Of a stretch of DNA of 35,855 bases, positions 1-8,800 are shown one piece after another. Each line of letters starts with the position of its first letter. Position 1 is the stretch's first letter. The translations under genes and the position numbers were made by a program. The stretch spans positions 1 through 35,855 of the forward strand of contig CALFWV010000143.1 of assembly GCA_937927825.1 (NCBI GenBank), written 5' to 3'. Origin of the DNA: an uncultured Caulobacterales bacterium. Its GTDB lineage: Bacteria > Pseudomonadota > Alphaproteobacteria > Caulobacterales > Maricaulaceae. The notes under the pieces were generated by a model that was not told the DNA's origin, did not search any database, and worked only from the letters and a program-made list of their open reading frames with translations.

Positions 1-189
1 TCGCTTCTGGGTGAAACTGGGGCTGCTGAGGGGGGAGGCGGCGCGCGCGGCAAGCCCGGAGGTAATGCGGATCAAAACGAACAAGCCGTTCAAACACTCA
101 TGGGTGTCTTTGGCTCTTTGCTCGTTTTATATACCGCTCCGTTTTTAAACCTCGCACTTTTGTCTCGGTTTTTTCAGCCTAGACGTTAG
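1..189 (+). CDS. C-terminal end of a membrane protein (5' truncated by window)
   Basis: Frame 1 is open from the first base to a TAG at 187-189 and encodes 62 residues. The start lies outside the window. The visible part has a Gly/Ala-rich hydrophilic stretch, then one strongly hydrophobic segment (about residues 34-57, including LLVLYTAPFLNLALL), and ends in a basic RFFQPRR tail. This looks like the last transmembrane helix of an inner-membrane protein with a positively charged cytoplasmic end. I cannot assign a family from this fragment. It converges on the VOC gene on the opposite strand. The coding call rests on the open frame and the membrane-helix pattern only. Confidence 0.5.
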   Translation, partial: SLLGETGAAEGGGGARGKPGGNADQNEQAVQTLMGVFGSLLVLYTAPFLNLALLSRFFQPRR

Positions 190-235
190 CGTGCGACCGG
201 AATCTTTATATCCTAATGGACATAGCGCGCTTCTC

Positions 236-613
236 TTAACCTCTGCACATCGCGCAGATTTTATTGCCTGACGGGTCTGACAGATAGGCGAGATAAAGTT
301 TCATACCATTGCCTTCACGCCAACCGGGGGCGTCTTCGATTGCGGTGCCGCCATTGGCGAGCCCCGCCGCGTGGAAAGCGTTCGCTTCCTCTGGCGTGCT
401 GGCCGCAAACCCAATGGTTCCGCCATTCGCGCCACAGGCCTCTTTGCCATTGATGGGCTGGGTCAACATAAAGATGTTATCGCCGTGCATATACATGGCC
501 CGGCCTTTGGGGTCGACGCGGCCTTCTCTCACGCCCAGCGCGCCTAGCGCTGCGTCATAGAATTTCTTAGAGGCGGCGACATCATTCGCCCCAATCATCA
601 AATGGCTAAACAT
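236..613 (-). CDS. VOC (glyoxalase/bleomycin-resistance fold) family protein
   Basis: The product is a 125-residue single-domain protein of the vicinal-oxygen-chelate superfamily. The sequence shows the usual opening MFSHLMIGANDVAASKKFYD (beta strand with a possible metal-ligand His4, then the helix that carries F/Y-Y-D) and the closing YLSDPSGNKI strand. The usual late Glu ligand after the GN motif is not obvious (GNKICAM), so the metal site may be altered. The substrate cannot be told from sequence; many relatives are small dioxygenase-like, lyase-like or binding proteins. A good ribosome site (AAAGGAAAA) precedes the ATG. It sits 22 bp downstream of the ABC permease on the same strand, so the two are probably cotranscribed. 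Confidence 0.85.
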   Translation of the reverse strand: MFSHLMIGANDVAASKKFYDAALGALGVREGRVDPKGRAMYMHGDNIFMLTQPINGKEACGANGGTIGFAASTPEEANAFHAAGLANGGTAIEDAPGWREGNGMKLYLAYLSDPSGNKICAMCRG

Positions 614-635
614 AGGTTTTCCTTTGTGTGGGTGG

Positions 636-1472
636 TTAACTTTTTATTCGCCAGCCTTTTTTCAAGACGGTCAAAACAATGGCAAAGAGGACGAGGTTAA
701 TTGCCGCGGTGAGGGCAACTCCAATCATCACATTACCGTCGCTCTCGCCGAGGAAGCCGTAGCGGAACCCGTCGATCAGATAGAAAAGCGGATTACAAAG
801 GCTGATTTTATAAAAGAGCGGCGGCAATATATCGATGTGATAAAATGTGCCCGACAAATAGGACAGCGGCAGAATGATGAATTGATTGACCACGGCCAGC
901 TGGTCAAATTTTTCGGCCCAAACGCCGGATAAAATCCCAATCATGCCGAGCATGACAGCGGCGGAGACGCCGAAATAAAGAACGGCCCAAAGCTTTACAG
1001 GGACCAGCGGCGTAAAAAATATCGACAGGGCGATGCCAGTGACCACGGCCACCAAAACGCCCCGCGTCGCCGCCCCGCCAATATAGCCAAGTGCAAGTTC
1101 GATATAAGAGAGCGGCGTCATGAGGACGTCATTAATCGACCCCATCATCTTTCCGGTCATAATAGATGACGATGAATTGGCAGACGCATTATTTAGAATG
1201 CCCAACATTACCAGACCGGGGGCAAGGAAGACAATAAAATCATCCGTGGCTGCGCCTTCGCCTATGCCGCGTGTTTGGGCGAAAGCCAAAACAAAAACGG
1301 TCATGAACAACAGGTTTGAAATAATCGGGGCAAGAACAGTTTGCGGCGCAACTTTCCAAAAGCGCTTCACCTCTTTAATATAAAGGGTGCGCAGCCCCAT
1401 CCAATTCAGAACACCATATTCGCGGGCTCGCGGTTTATCAGCGGACAGATTGAGAGCGGGCTTTGTAGACAT
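636..1472 (-). CDS. ABC-2 type transporter permease
   Basis: This encodes an integral inner-membrane permease of the ABC-2 family (drug, polysaccharide or lipid exporters), about 278 residues from the chosen start. The N-terminal cytoplasmic part (TLYIKEVKRFWKVAPQTVLAP) is followed by about six hydrophobic segments. It carries the family's typical central region (APGLVMLGILNNA.SNSSSSI) and the PLSYLSGTFY...LPPLFYKI stretch. The open frame runs upstream to 1583, but I prefer the ATG at 1472 (MSTKPALNLS). The extra 37 residues are basic and poorly conserved in style, and they overlap DnaA-box-like sites of the gcrA promoter region. The upstream ATG does have an AGGTG-like ribosome site, so the start is uncertain. 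No ATP-binding subunit is encoded nearby; the partner must lie elsewhere. Confidence 0.85.
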   Translation of the reverse strand: MSTKPALNLSADKPRAREYGVLNWMGLRTLYIKEVKRFWKVAPQTVLAPIISNLLFMTVFVLAFAQTRGIGEGAATDDFIVFLAPGLVMLGILNNASANSSSSIMTGKMMGSINDVLMTPLSYIELALGYIGGAATRGVLVAVVTGIALSIFFTPLVPVKLWAVLYFGVSAAVMLGMIGILSGVWAEKFDQLAVVNQFIILPLSYLSGTFYHIDILPPLFYKISLCNPLFYLIDGFRYGFLGESDGNVMIGVALTAAINLVLFAIVLTVLKKGWRIKS

Positions 1473-1529
1473 AGGGTGCCGTCTATGCCGCTTGGCCGTC
1501 TTTCGCAAGATGAAGCGAAGAATTCTGAC

Positions 1530-1603
1530 TTCTCCACAGTAAATCGAATCAGCTGCCGTCATTAGCTGTGGAGAACATGACACCTCATCTTGTGGACAGA
1601 CTC
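1530..1603. promoter_or_regulatory. DnaA-box-like and GANTC cluster upstream of gcrA
   Basis: Within about 75 bp there are two copies of TTCTCCACA, at 1530-1538 (plus strand) and 1567-1575 (minus strand). Each differs by one base from the DnaA box TTATCCACA. A third, weaker match, CTGTCCACA, lies at 1591-1599 on the minus strand. Two CcrM methylation sites are interleaved: GAATC at 1546-1550 and GACTC at 1599-1603. In Caulobacter, DnaA activates gcrA transcription, so this arrangement fits a replication-coupled promoter. No footprint or transcription start can be seen here; the regulatory role is inferred. Confidence 0.5.
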
Positions 1604-1717
1604 ATCGGCCTTACGATATATGGTGTCGGGAGAGGTAAATCCTTTCCCTTTGAGATAATATTCAAGCGGGTCCGTCGGCTGAGGCGCGTCCCGCGCGAAA
1701 GATAAAAGAGGTATAAC

Positions 1718-2278
1718 ATGGCTTGGACTGACGACCGCGTTGCGACATTAACGAAATTATGGGCTGACGGTTTATCTGCGTCCCAAATTGCAAAGCAACT
1801 GGGCGGCGTAACCCGCAATGCCGTGATTGGTAAAGTTCACCGTTTGGGTTTGTCCGGACGCGCGAAACCGTCATCTCCTGCGCGGAAGGCAGCGGCGCGC
1901 AAAACGGCGGCGAGTAGTGCGTCGCGGTCCAGCGCGGCGCCGAAACCTAAGCCAAAGCCGGCGCGCACACCTTCCGCACCGCGGACGCCGCGCGTGATTG
2001 CTCAGGCGCCAACACCGCCGCCGCCGCCACTGGAGGCGAGATTGCAAGCCGATGGGACATTTGCGACAATTCTGACAATTACAGACCATATGTGTAAGTG
2101 GCCGATTGGAGATCCGGGGGCGGATAACTTCCGTTTCTGTGGCCGCAAGACGGATCCGGAAGAACCCTATTGCGTCGCGCATAGCCGCGTTGCCTATCAG
2201 CCGTCGCGTCGCCGCGGCGCGAGCTCCAACACAAAAGCGCTTGGCCCGCAGCCAACCAGCCGGAAACGCCTGCGCTAG
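1718..2278 (+). CDS. gcrA: cell-cycle regulator GcrA
   Basis: GcrA is the alphaproteobacterial cofactor that binds sigma70-RNA polymerase and stimulates transcription at promoters with GANTC sites methylated by CcrM. The 186-residue product starts with the diagnostic helix-turn-helix domain (MAWTDDRVATLTKLWADGLS, then a GVTRNAVIGKVHRLGLSGR recognition region, residues 1-50). An Ala/Lys/Pro-rich linker (about 50-110) follows, and then the C-terminal sigma-interacting domain with conserved Cys-containing motifs (CKWPIGDP, FCGR, PYCVAH). The length is close to that of Caulobacter GcrA. AGAGG lies about 7 bases before the ATG. The gene is divergent from the ABC permease, and its upstream region carries DnaA-box-like and GANTC sites. 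Confidence 0.97.
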   Translation: MAWTDDRVATLTKLWADGLSASQIAKQLGGVTRNAVIGKVHRLGLSGRAKPSSPARKAAARKTAASSASRSSAAPKPKPKPARTPSAPRTPRVIAQAPTPPPPPLEARLQADGTFATILTITDHMCKWPIGDPGADNFRFCGRKTDPEEPYCVAHSRVAYQPSRRRGASSNTKALGPQPTSRKRLR

Positions 2279-2299
2279 TCTGCAAACACTGAGAGCTTA

Positions 2300-2354
2300 A
2301 AAAGCCCGGTTGGTACATGTCGTAACAGAACGACTTGCACCAACCGGGTTTTTT
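2300..2354. terminator. bidirectional rho-independent terminator between gcrA and the acyl-CoA synthetase
   Basis: CCCGGTTGGT (2305-2314) pairs perfectly with ACCAACCGGG (2339-2348). The stem continues inward with mismatches and then GTCGT/ACGAC (2319-2323 with 2330-2334). It is flanked by an A run on the left (2299-2303) and a T run on the right (2349-2354), so it can terminate both converging genes. Confidence 0.9.
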
Positions 2355-2373
2355 ATGGCCGTTTAAACCCGAT

Positions 2374-3918
2374 TTATTCCGGCGCGGTGACGTCTGAATA
2401 TCTCTCCCGCAAGGCGCGTTTCAATATTTTGCCCGAGGCATTGCGGGGAATGATATCTGTGAATTTCACCCGTTTGATAGATTTAAATCCGGCTAATTTT
2501 GCTTTGGATAAAGCGATTAAATCCTCTTCGGTGACATCGCTATCGGGAGCGCGGACAATAACGGCCATTGCGCTTTCACCCCATTTCTCGGACGGAATAC
2601 CGATGACGGCGGCATCTGCGACGCCTTCATGCGAGAGAAGGACATTCTCAATTTCGGCCGGATAAACATTCTCGCCGCCCGAAATCAGCATGTCTTTTAA
2701 GCGTTCGACAATCGTAACAAAGCCTTCGGCATCGGCAACGCCGACATCTCCGCTATGCATCCAGCCATCTTTCAAAGCCTCCGCAGTGGCCTCTGGACGG
2801 TTCCAATAGCCGACCATATTATTCGGGGCGCGCATACAAACCTCGCCGGATACGCCCGGTGGGCATTCGCTGCCATCGGGGGCTGTGATGCGAATATCCG
2901 TGTAGAAATATCCCTTTCCGCAAGAGCCCGGGCGCGCCGCCGCGTCTTCGCCCAAGATAAGACACCCCGGTCCGCAGGTCTCCGTCATCCCGTAGACCTG
3001 ATTAATTTCAATGCCCATCTCGGCAAAGGCCTCAATCATAGAGACGGGAACAGGCGCGGCGCCTGACACCATGGACCGCATGGACGACGCATCGTGAATG
3101 GACGGATCAAATACCGCCTTCATTGCTTGCAACATCGCGGGAACGAGTAGCGTATTCGTAATTTTCTCATCGCGGATAATTTCCCAGCTTTTCACGGGAT
3201 CAAAACTGCGGGTGATGACAAGGCGCGCGGCGGAATAAATACTCTGAAATGCGGGGGTCAGCGCGCCGACATGAAACAGCGGCAGAGAGAGCAGCGTCGT
3301 TTCACCAATTCCGGTTTCATTCGTCGCCATCATATTTGTGATGGCAGCAAAAACGGTGCGGTGCGAATGCATCACGCCTTTTGGAAGGCCCGTCGTACCG
3401 GAGGTGTACATAATAAAGAGCAGGTCATCATCGCGGCCCGCCAAAGTGGGCTCTGTCTCCGGTTGGGCCGCCGTCAGATTTTCATAGTTTTTGGCAAAGC
3501 CGGCAATCTCTCCGCCGAGTTGAATATATCGCTTTATATCTGTCTTGGGGCCGCGCGACTGAATATCCGCGACCTGTCCCGCAAATTCAGGCCCAAAGAC
3601 CAGCGTGGTTGTTCCGCTGTCTTTCAAAATGAACTCTAATTCATCCGGGGTCAGCCGCCAGTTGAGCGGTACAAGCGTTGCGCCGATTTTGGCGGTGGCG
3701 AAAAAAGTTTCGACGAATTCTGACCCGTTCATCATTAATATGCCGATGCGATCACCTGCGGCTGCGCCTATGGATGTTAGCGCATTGGCAATGCGGTTGG
3801 TCCGTGCATTGATTTGGGCATAGGTAAAGCGGCGGCCACTGTCGGTTTCGACCAGAGCTTCCCGATTTGGCATACGTTTTGTGCGCCGCGTTAATGTATC
3901 ACCAATATTGATTGTCAT
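2374..3918 (-). CDS. acyl-CoA synthetase (AMP-forming, fatty-acid--CoA ligase type)
   Basis: This adenylate-forming enzyme (ANL superfamily, 514 residues) activates a carboxylic acid with ATP to an acyl-AMP and transfers it to CoA. Visible motifs are the P-loop YTSGTTGLPKG (171-181), YGMTE (309-313), GWMHSGD with the ribose-binding Asp (385-391) and the hinge ERLKDMLISGGENVYP (405-420). The C-terminal catalytic Lys is in NASGKILK (K497). The chain is full length and resembles medium/long-chain FadD-like ligases; the exact substrate cannot be fixed from sequence. GGGGAG lies just upstream of the ATG. The gene stands alone on the minus strand, converging with gcrA and divergent from tamA across 137 bp. 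Soluble or peripheral, with no signal peptide. Confidence 0.93.
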   Translation of the reverse strand: MTINIGDTLTRRTKRMPNREALVETDSGRRFTYAQINARTNRIANALTSIGAAAGDRIGILMMNGSEFVETFFATAKIGATLVPLNWRLTPDELEFILKDSGTTTLVFGPEFAGQVADIQSRGPKTDIKRYIQLGGEIAGFAKNYENLTAAQPETEPTLAGRDDDLLFIMYTSGTTGLPKGVMHSHRTVFAAITNMMATNETGIGETTLLSLPLFHVGALTPAFQSIYSAARLVITRSFDPVKSWEIIRDEKITNTLLVPAMLQAMKAVFDPSIHDASSMRSMVSGAAPVPVSMIEAFAEMGIEINQVYGMTETCGPGCLILGEDAAARPGSCGKGYFYTDIRITAPDGSECPPGVSGEVCMRAPNNMVGYWNRPEATAEALKDGWMHSGDVGVADAEGFVTIVERLKDMLISGGENVYPAEIENVLLSHEGVADAAVIGIPSEKWGESAMAVIVRAPDSDVTEEDLIALSKAKLAGFKSIKRVKFTDIIPRNASGKILKRALRERYSDVTAPE

Positions 3919-4055
3919 ATGAACTCCCCTACGTGCGGGCTTAGGCCCGTCTCAGACCCCAAGCGTAAATCAGCGCTGTCATTAGGTCTATAGCTTGGAA
4001 CCCTAAGGTCATAGGCTCGTTTAAGACTACACATACGGAGACTCTACTGGCATTT

Positions 4056-5897
4056 ATGACACGACTTCTACGTCATTCTCTTTTGGCGGGCTTATTTCTA
4101 AGCTTGCCCGCAAGTCTCGTGCAGGCGGCAGAGCCTATTGTCGTCATCGAAAGCAATATGAGCGAGACAGAGCAAGCGTTGCTGCGCTCTGTTCTCGGCG
4201 AGGTCGATGCGCCCGCCCGCAGCTTGGCCCAAGCGCGCCGACGGGTCGAAGCTGCGTCTAAATCCGCGCGTTCCGTTATGCGAAGTTTGGGGTATTATGA
4301 CGCCGTCATTCGCGCCGAAGTCATTGAGACGAAAGCTGAAGCTCGGGATATAAATGCCGAGATGGATGAGGCTGTTCGCCGCCCGCCGCAGGCGGTTCTT
4401 TATATCACGACGGGCACCCGTTTTACTTTCGGTGACCTGAACATCGATTTCAAAGACGGCGAGCCGGTCAATGCCGCCGATATCACAGAAAAATTGAAAT
4501 TAAGCGCGGGACAGCCCGCAGAGGCCGCCCCTGTTGTCGCCACTGAACTTCGCTTGGTGAACACGTTACAGGCGCAAGGCTATCCTGACGCCAAGGCGTT
4601 GCCCCGCACGGCCATTGTGGATCACGCGACGAAAAATATGAACGTCACCTATAATTTGGAGACCGGACGCCGAACCCGCTTCGGGCAAATTGAACAAACC
4701 GGAACCGCCTATTTACGCAAAAGCTTTCCCAAGATGATCGCGCCTTTCGAGGCCGGTGAAATTTATAGTGCGAAAAAGATAAACCGCTTGGCGGCGCGGG
4801 TGACGGGCACAGGTGTCTTTGACAGCGCGGTCGCCACGCTCGCGGAGGACGGAACAGAGAATGCAGACGGCACTATAACGCGAAATGTCATTTTGAATGT
4901 AGAGCAGGGCGCGATTAACACCGTCTCCGGCGAAGTCGGATATTCAACCTCTGACGGGTCAGGTTTAGATATCACCTATGAAAGACGGAATTTCATCGGC
5001 TTTGCGCAAACATTGGAATTGAACGCGCGGGTGAAAACAAATGAAATCGGCGCGGGCATCGCCTATAATATTCCCTATGCTTGGCGCGAGGACCGGGAGC
5101 TGGACTTGGCCGCCGATGTCGCCCGTTTGGATACGGAGGCCTTTGAGGGGGAGAGAGCCTTGGCCAATGCGCTGGTCACGCAGAGATTTTCCCGAAAATT
5201 CAGGTTGGGCCTCGGCCTTGGGCTAGAGGCGTCGCGCTTCGATCAAGAGGGGGTTGAAACAACCGCTTATCTAGTCGAAGGATTGGGCCGCGCGGTTTAT
5301 GACACGCGAGATAATCTGTTGAACCCCGTCAAAGGCGTGAGTGTGGAAGGGGCAATTATCCCCACCTATAATTTTGGTGATGAAGACGGGACCTTCACAA
5401 CCCTGACCTTGGACGGGTCGACCTATAAGCGCGTGTCGGAAAAAATTGTCCTCGCGGGACGGGTTGGGACGGGCACAATCTTGTCTAAAGATTTTCAGAC
5501 GGTTCCGCGAAACCGCCGCCTCTATGCGGGGGGCGGGGGGTCCGTTCGGGGTTATGCCTTTCAATCTATTTCCCCGTTAGAGGTTACGACCTCGGTAAAT
5601 GCTGATGGCGAGACCGTCTCTGAAACGGAACTCATTGGCGGCCGGAGCCTCGTCGAAGGCAGTGCTGAAATTAGATATAAAGGCCAGGGTCCGATAGGCT
5701 ATGTGGGGTTTGTGGATGCGGGCAGCGTGTCGCGTCCCCAAGTCTCGGGTTTGGACGATATCCGCGTCGGTGCAGGCGTTGGGGTCCGGTATTACACGGC
5801 TTTTGCGCCGCTCAGGGCCGACATTGCGATTCCACTGAACCCAAAACCCGGTGATGCGGATTTTCAAATCTATATCTCTATCGGGCAGGCCTTTTAG
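4056..5897 (+). CDS. tamA: outer-membrane translocation/assembly protein TamA (BamA/Omp85 family)
   Basis: TamA is an Omp85-family barrel that works with TamB in inserting a subset of outer-membrane proteins and/or moving lipids between membranes. The 613-residue product begins with a signal peptide (LLRHSLLAGLFLSLPASLVQA, cleavage near residue 24). POTRA-type domains follow to about residue 275; the third contains the TGRRTRFGQIEQTGTAYLRKS stretch. The remainder is a 16-strand-type barrel with the conserved late region (RRLYAGGGGSVRGY, about residues 488-501) and a terminal Phe. Length matches the family. The stop TAG abuts the tamB ATG directly. The ribosome site is only a CGGAG some 15 bases upstream, slightly distant. 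Confidence 0.93.
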   Translation: MTRLLRHSLLAGLFLSLPASLVQAAEPIVVIESNMSETEQALLRSVLGEVDAPARSLAQARRRVEAASKSARSVMRSLGYYDAVIRAEVIETKAEARDINAEMDEAVRRPPQAVLYITTGTRFTFGDLNIDFKDGEPVNAADITEKLKLSAGQPAEAAPVVATELRLVNTLQAQGYPDAKALPRTAIVDHATKNMNVTYNLETGRRTRFGQIEQTGTAYLRKSFPKMIAPFEAGEIYSAKKINRLAARVTGTGVFDSAVATLAEDGTENADGTITRNVILNVEQGAINTVSGEVGYSTSDGSGLDITYERRNFIGFAQTLELNARVKTNEIGAGIAYNIPYAWREDRELDLAADVARLDTEAFEGERALANALVTQRFSRKFRLGLGLGLEASRFDQEGVETTAYLVEGLGRAVYDTRDNLLNPVKGVSVEGAIIPTYNFGDEDGTFTTLTLDGSTYKRVSEKIVLAGRVGTGTILSKDFQTVPRNRRLYAGGGGSVRGYAFQSISPLEVTTSVNADGETVSETELIGGRSLVEGSAEIRYKGQGPIGYVGFVDAGSVSRPQVSGLDDIRVGAGVGVRYYTAFAPLRADIAIPLNPKPGDADFQIYISIGQAF

Positions 5898-8800
5898 ATG
5901 ACCGACGTGAAGACCGAGAAAACGTCAAATTGGCTACGCCGGATATGTCTTGGGCTCTTACTCTTCGGCCTTCTTGCAGTGCTGGCGGCCTTAGGCTTGC
6001 GGTGGTGGATAACAACGGATAGCGGTGCGAATTTTTTAGAGCGCCAAATTGAAAACCGGCAACTCGGCCCGATTAAACGGGTGGAGATTGACGGTCTGTC
6101 GGGTGATCCCTTGGATAGGCTGACACTTAAAAGGCTGCGGGTGTATGATGGCGAAGGTCTTTGGCTCTCGGCTTCGGACATTCAATTTGATTGGTCGCCC
6201 TGGCCGCTTCGTACTCGTCATCTGGTCGTCGAAGATTTAGATATTGCCCGGATGGACGTTTTGCGCAGACCCAAATTGGAAAAGATAGAGCCCGGCGCAC
6301 CTTTCACCGCACGTCTTGATAACGCCGATATTGCAGCATTAACATTGGCGGAAGCCGTCATAGGGCAAGCGGCCACTTTGAAAATAGATATGCAAGGCGG
6401 GCTCCTTCCGGGCGGCGCGGTCAAAGCGGTGTTGACCGCGTTGCGAACGGACACGTCCGGTGATGAAATAAATTTGGATTTCAAACGGGCGCCTGATGGC
6501 GACATATCCGGCACGTTTGAAATTGCGGGGCAACCCGGCGGCATGATTGCGGCGGCTCTGCGCGCGCCGTCAGGCCAAATGTTGTCGGGAGGGGGCGAAA
6601 TTAACGGCACGATTGAGACGGGCAGCGGCACGGCGCTCATCACATTCGGAACGGCCAAAGCCATTGATGCGCACGTTAAATGGTCGCCTGAGACAGCAGG
6701 TGTTGAGGCTGAATTAAATACAGCGAACTGGGGGATATTCGATGCCTCCCGCCAAGCTTTAGGGTCAAAAATTAATCTGATGGCGGCACTCGACAGAAGC
6801 GCCTCCCCACAGACCTTCGACGCCTCTGCCGTATCTCCGAATTTAAATGCGGTTATATCCGGGGAGGTGCCGGAGGCGGGCGGGCGGCCCGACGCTTTAA
6901 ACTTTAATGTCCGTTCGTCTCAGCTTGGCGCGGTCCTGCCTTTGCCCGCCGGGTATAGGCTGGGCGCAGGGTCCGCGCGCGGGCGCGTGCAGCTCAGCGA
7001 GATTATGTCGGGCACAGCTGAGATTGATGTCGCCAATCTTATCAGTCCTTACGGCCGCGCAGCGCGTCTGTCGGGGCCGATTACACTGTCTCCAAATGGC
7101 AAAGCTTACCGGGTCACGACGAAGCTTCGCGCGGTGTCTCCCGTGACAGCGGCGGAGTTACCCATATCGCTTGGGGCGGATGCCGTGTTGACAGGACAAG
7201 CGGTTATCAATCCCGAAACCCGCCAAGTTTCAGCCTTGGACGCGGTCCTGACATCGGGGGGCAACACGACGTCTGCCAAAGGCAGTTTGGCCTTTGATGC
7301 ATCGCAATTAAATCTAACCGGCCAAATTCAAACGCAGGTGAAGTCCATCGGCACAGTTCCGGCCGGCGCCATAGATGCTGAATATACGCTCCAACGGACC
7401 GCGCTGTCTGACCAAGCCCTCAGCGCCCGCGGGACGTTCCGTCCGGACGGAACCTTTGCGCCGCCATTGGACGCATTGGCGGGAGACGTCATCGCCTTTG
7501 ATGTGGATATGACGCCGATTGAGGGCGGGGTCCAGTTGCGCGACTCGCTTGTCTCGTCAGATGGGATTCGCGTGGCTGCAGAGGGGAAAATCACGGATAG
7601 CTTAGATTTATCTGCTGAAATTGCGGTGTCGCAACCCGTCACACTGGCCGCGCTGGACATAACCGCACCGAGTCAATTTTCGGCAACTGTCACGGGTCCG
7701 CGCAGTGACCCGGCGCTGCGTCTTGACGGCACGCTGGACGCCGCCGATTTGGCCGGGCAATCTTTTGAAAATATTCGCCTGCGGACGGAGGTGACCGAAC
7801 TCTTATCTGCGCCGAAAGGGCCCGTCCGATTGACGGCCGATACGGCCTACGGCCCGCTGGATTTGGAAGCGCGCTTAGCGTCCAGCCAAGCCGGATATGC
7901 CGTCAGTGATCTCGACCTCACCTTGGCGGGGTTGAGTGCGCGCGGTGAGCTGGCATTGGACAGCAGCAACATCGCAACAGGCCAACTTGCCCTGAACTTA
8001 CCGGAAGAGGGTGACCGCTACGCGCGGGCCATTTTGAACTTGGAAAATACAGGTGGGGAACAAGGTTTGCGCCTGATGGCGGACGCCAAGAATGTTGTTT
8101 ACCAGGCCTATGCGGTCGAGATGCTGTCCTTTCGCGCGGCCGGAACATTGGCCGCACTAACCGGGGAACTGGTGATGGAGGGGAAGGAGGTCAACACTTT
8201 GCTGACCCGCGAATTTGGATTGGATACGCCGCTTTCGCTAACCCGCACAGCTGAAAATGCCTACCGTCTGACCTTGCAACCCGACGCCGATTACGGACGG
8301 TATCAATTAGGCCACAGCGGGCCCGTCGCCATAGGCTATCAAGCCGGGAAAATTGCAGTGAACGCGCCCCTCACCTTAAACGGAAAACCTCTCGAGCTCA
8401 GCTATGACCGCGAGGGTTCAGTCGAAACACTGCGATTAAACGCCCGGGATTTATCCATGGATGTAGTTCCGTTGCCCGGCGCTTTACGAGAAACGAAGGG
8501 ACGTATTTCTGTAGACTTGAATATTCGCCACGGAGGAGCGGCGCAGCTGTCCGGGCAAGGTGAGATTGCGGTCACGGATTGGCGCGGATTTGAGTTTGAT
8601 AAAGGCGAGGGGTTCACAACGGCGCTGGCCCTTGAGTTTCAACCGCAATCCGTCGGCTGGCGATTGAGCGCCGCAGACGCGACAGATTTGAAAGCTGAGG
8701 GTCAGGGAATTTTGCCGCTGGCCTCAGGGAAGAGCCTGCTGGCTGTTCGGCCCAATATGACAGCGTCAATGCAGGGTCGGCTGGATATTGCCGGGTCTGC

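Noticed and set aside
1473-1583. N-terminal extension of the ABC permease from ATG 1583
   Set aside because: The extra 37 residues look non-coding and overlap DnaA-box-like sites of the gcrA region, although an AGGTG precedes that ATG.
3945-3960. GGGCTTAGGCCC mini-hairpin upstream of the acyl-CoA synthetase
   Set aside because: Too short to be a convincing regulatory structure.
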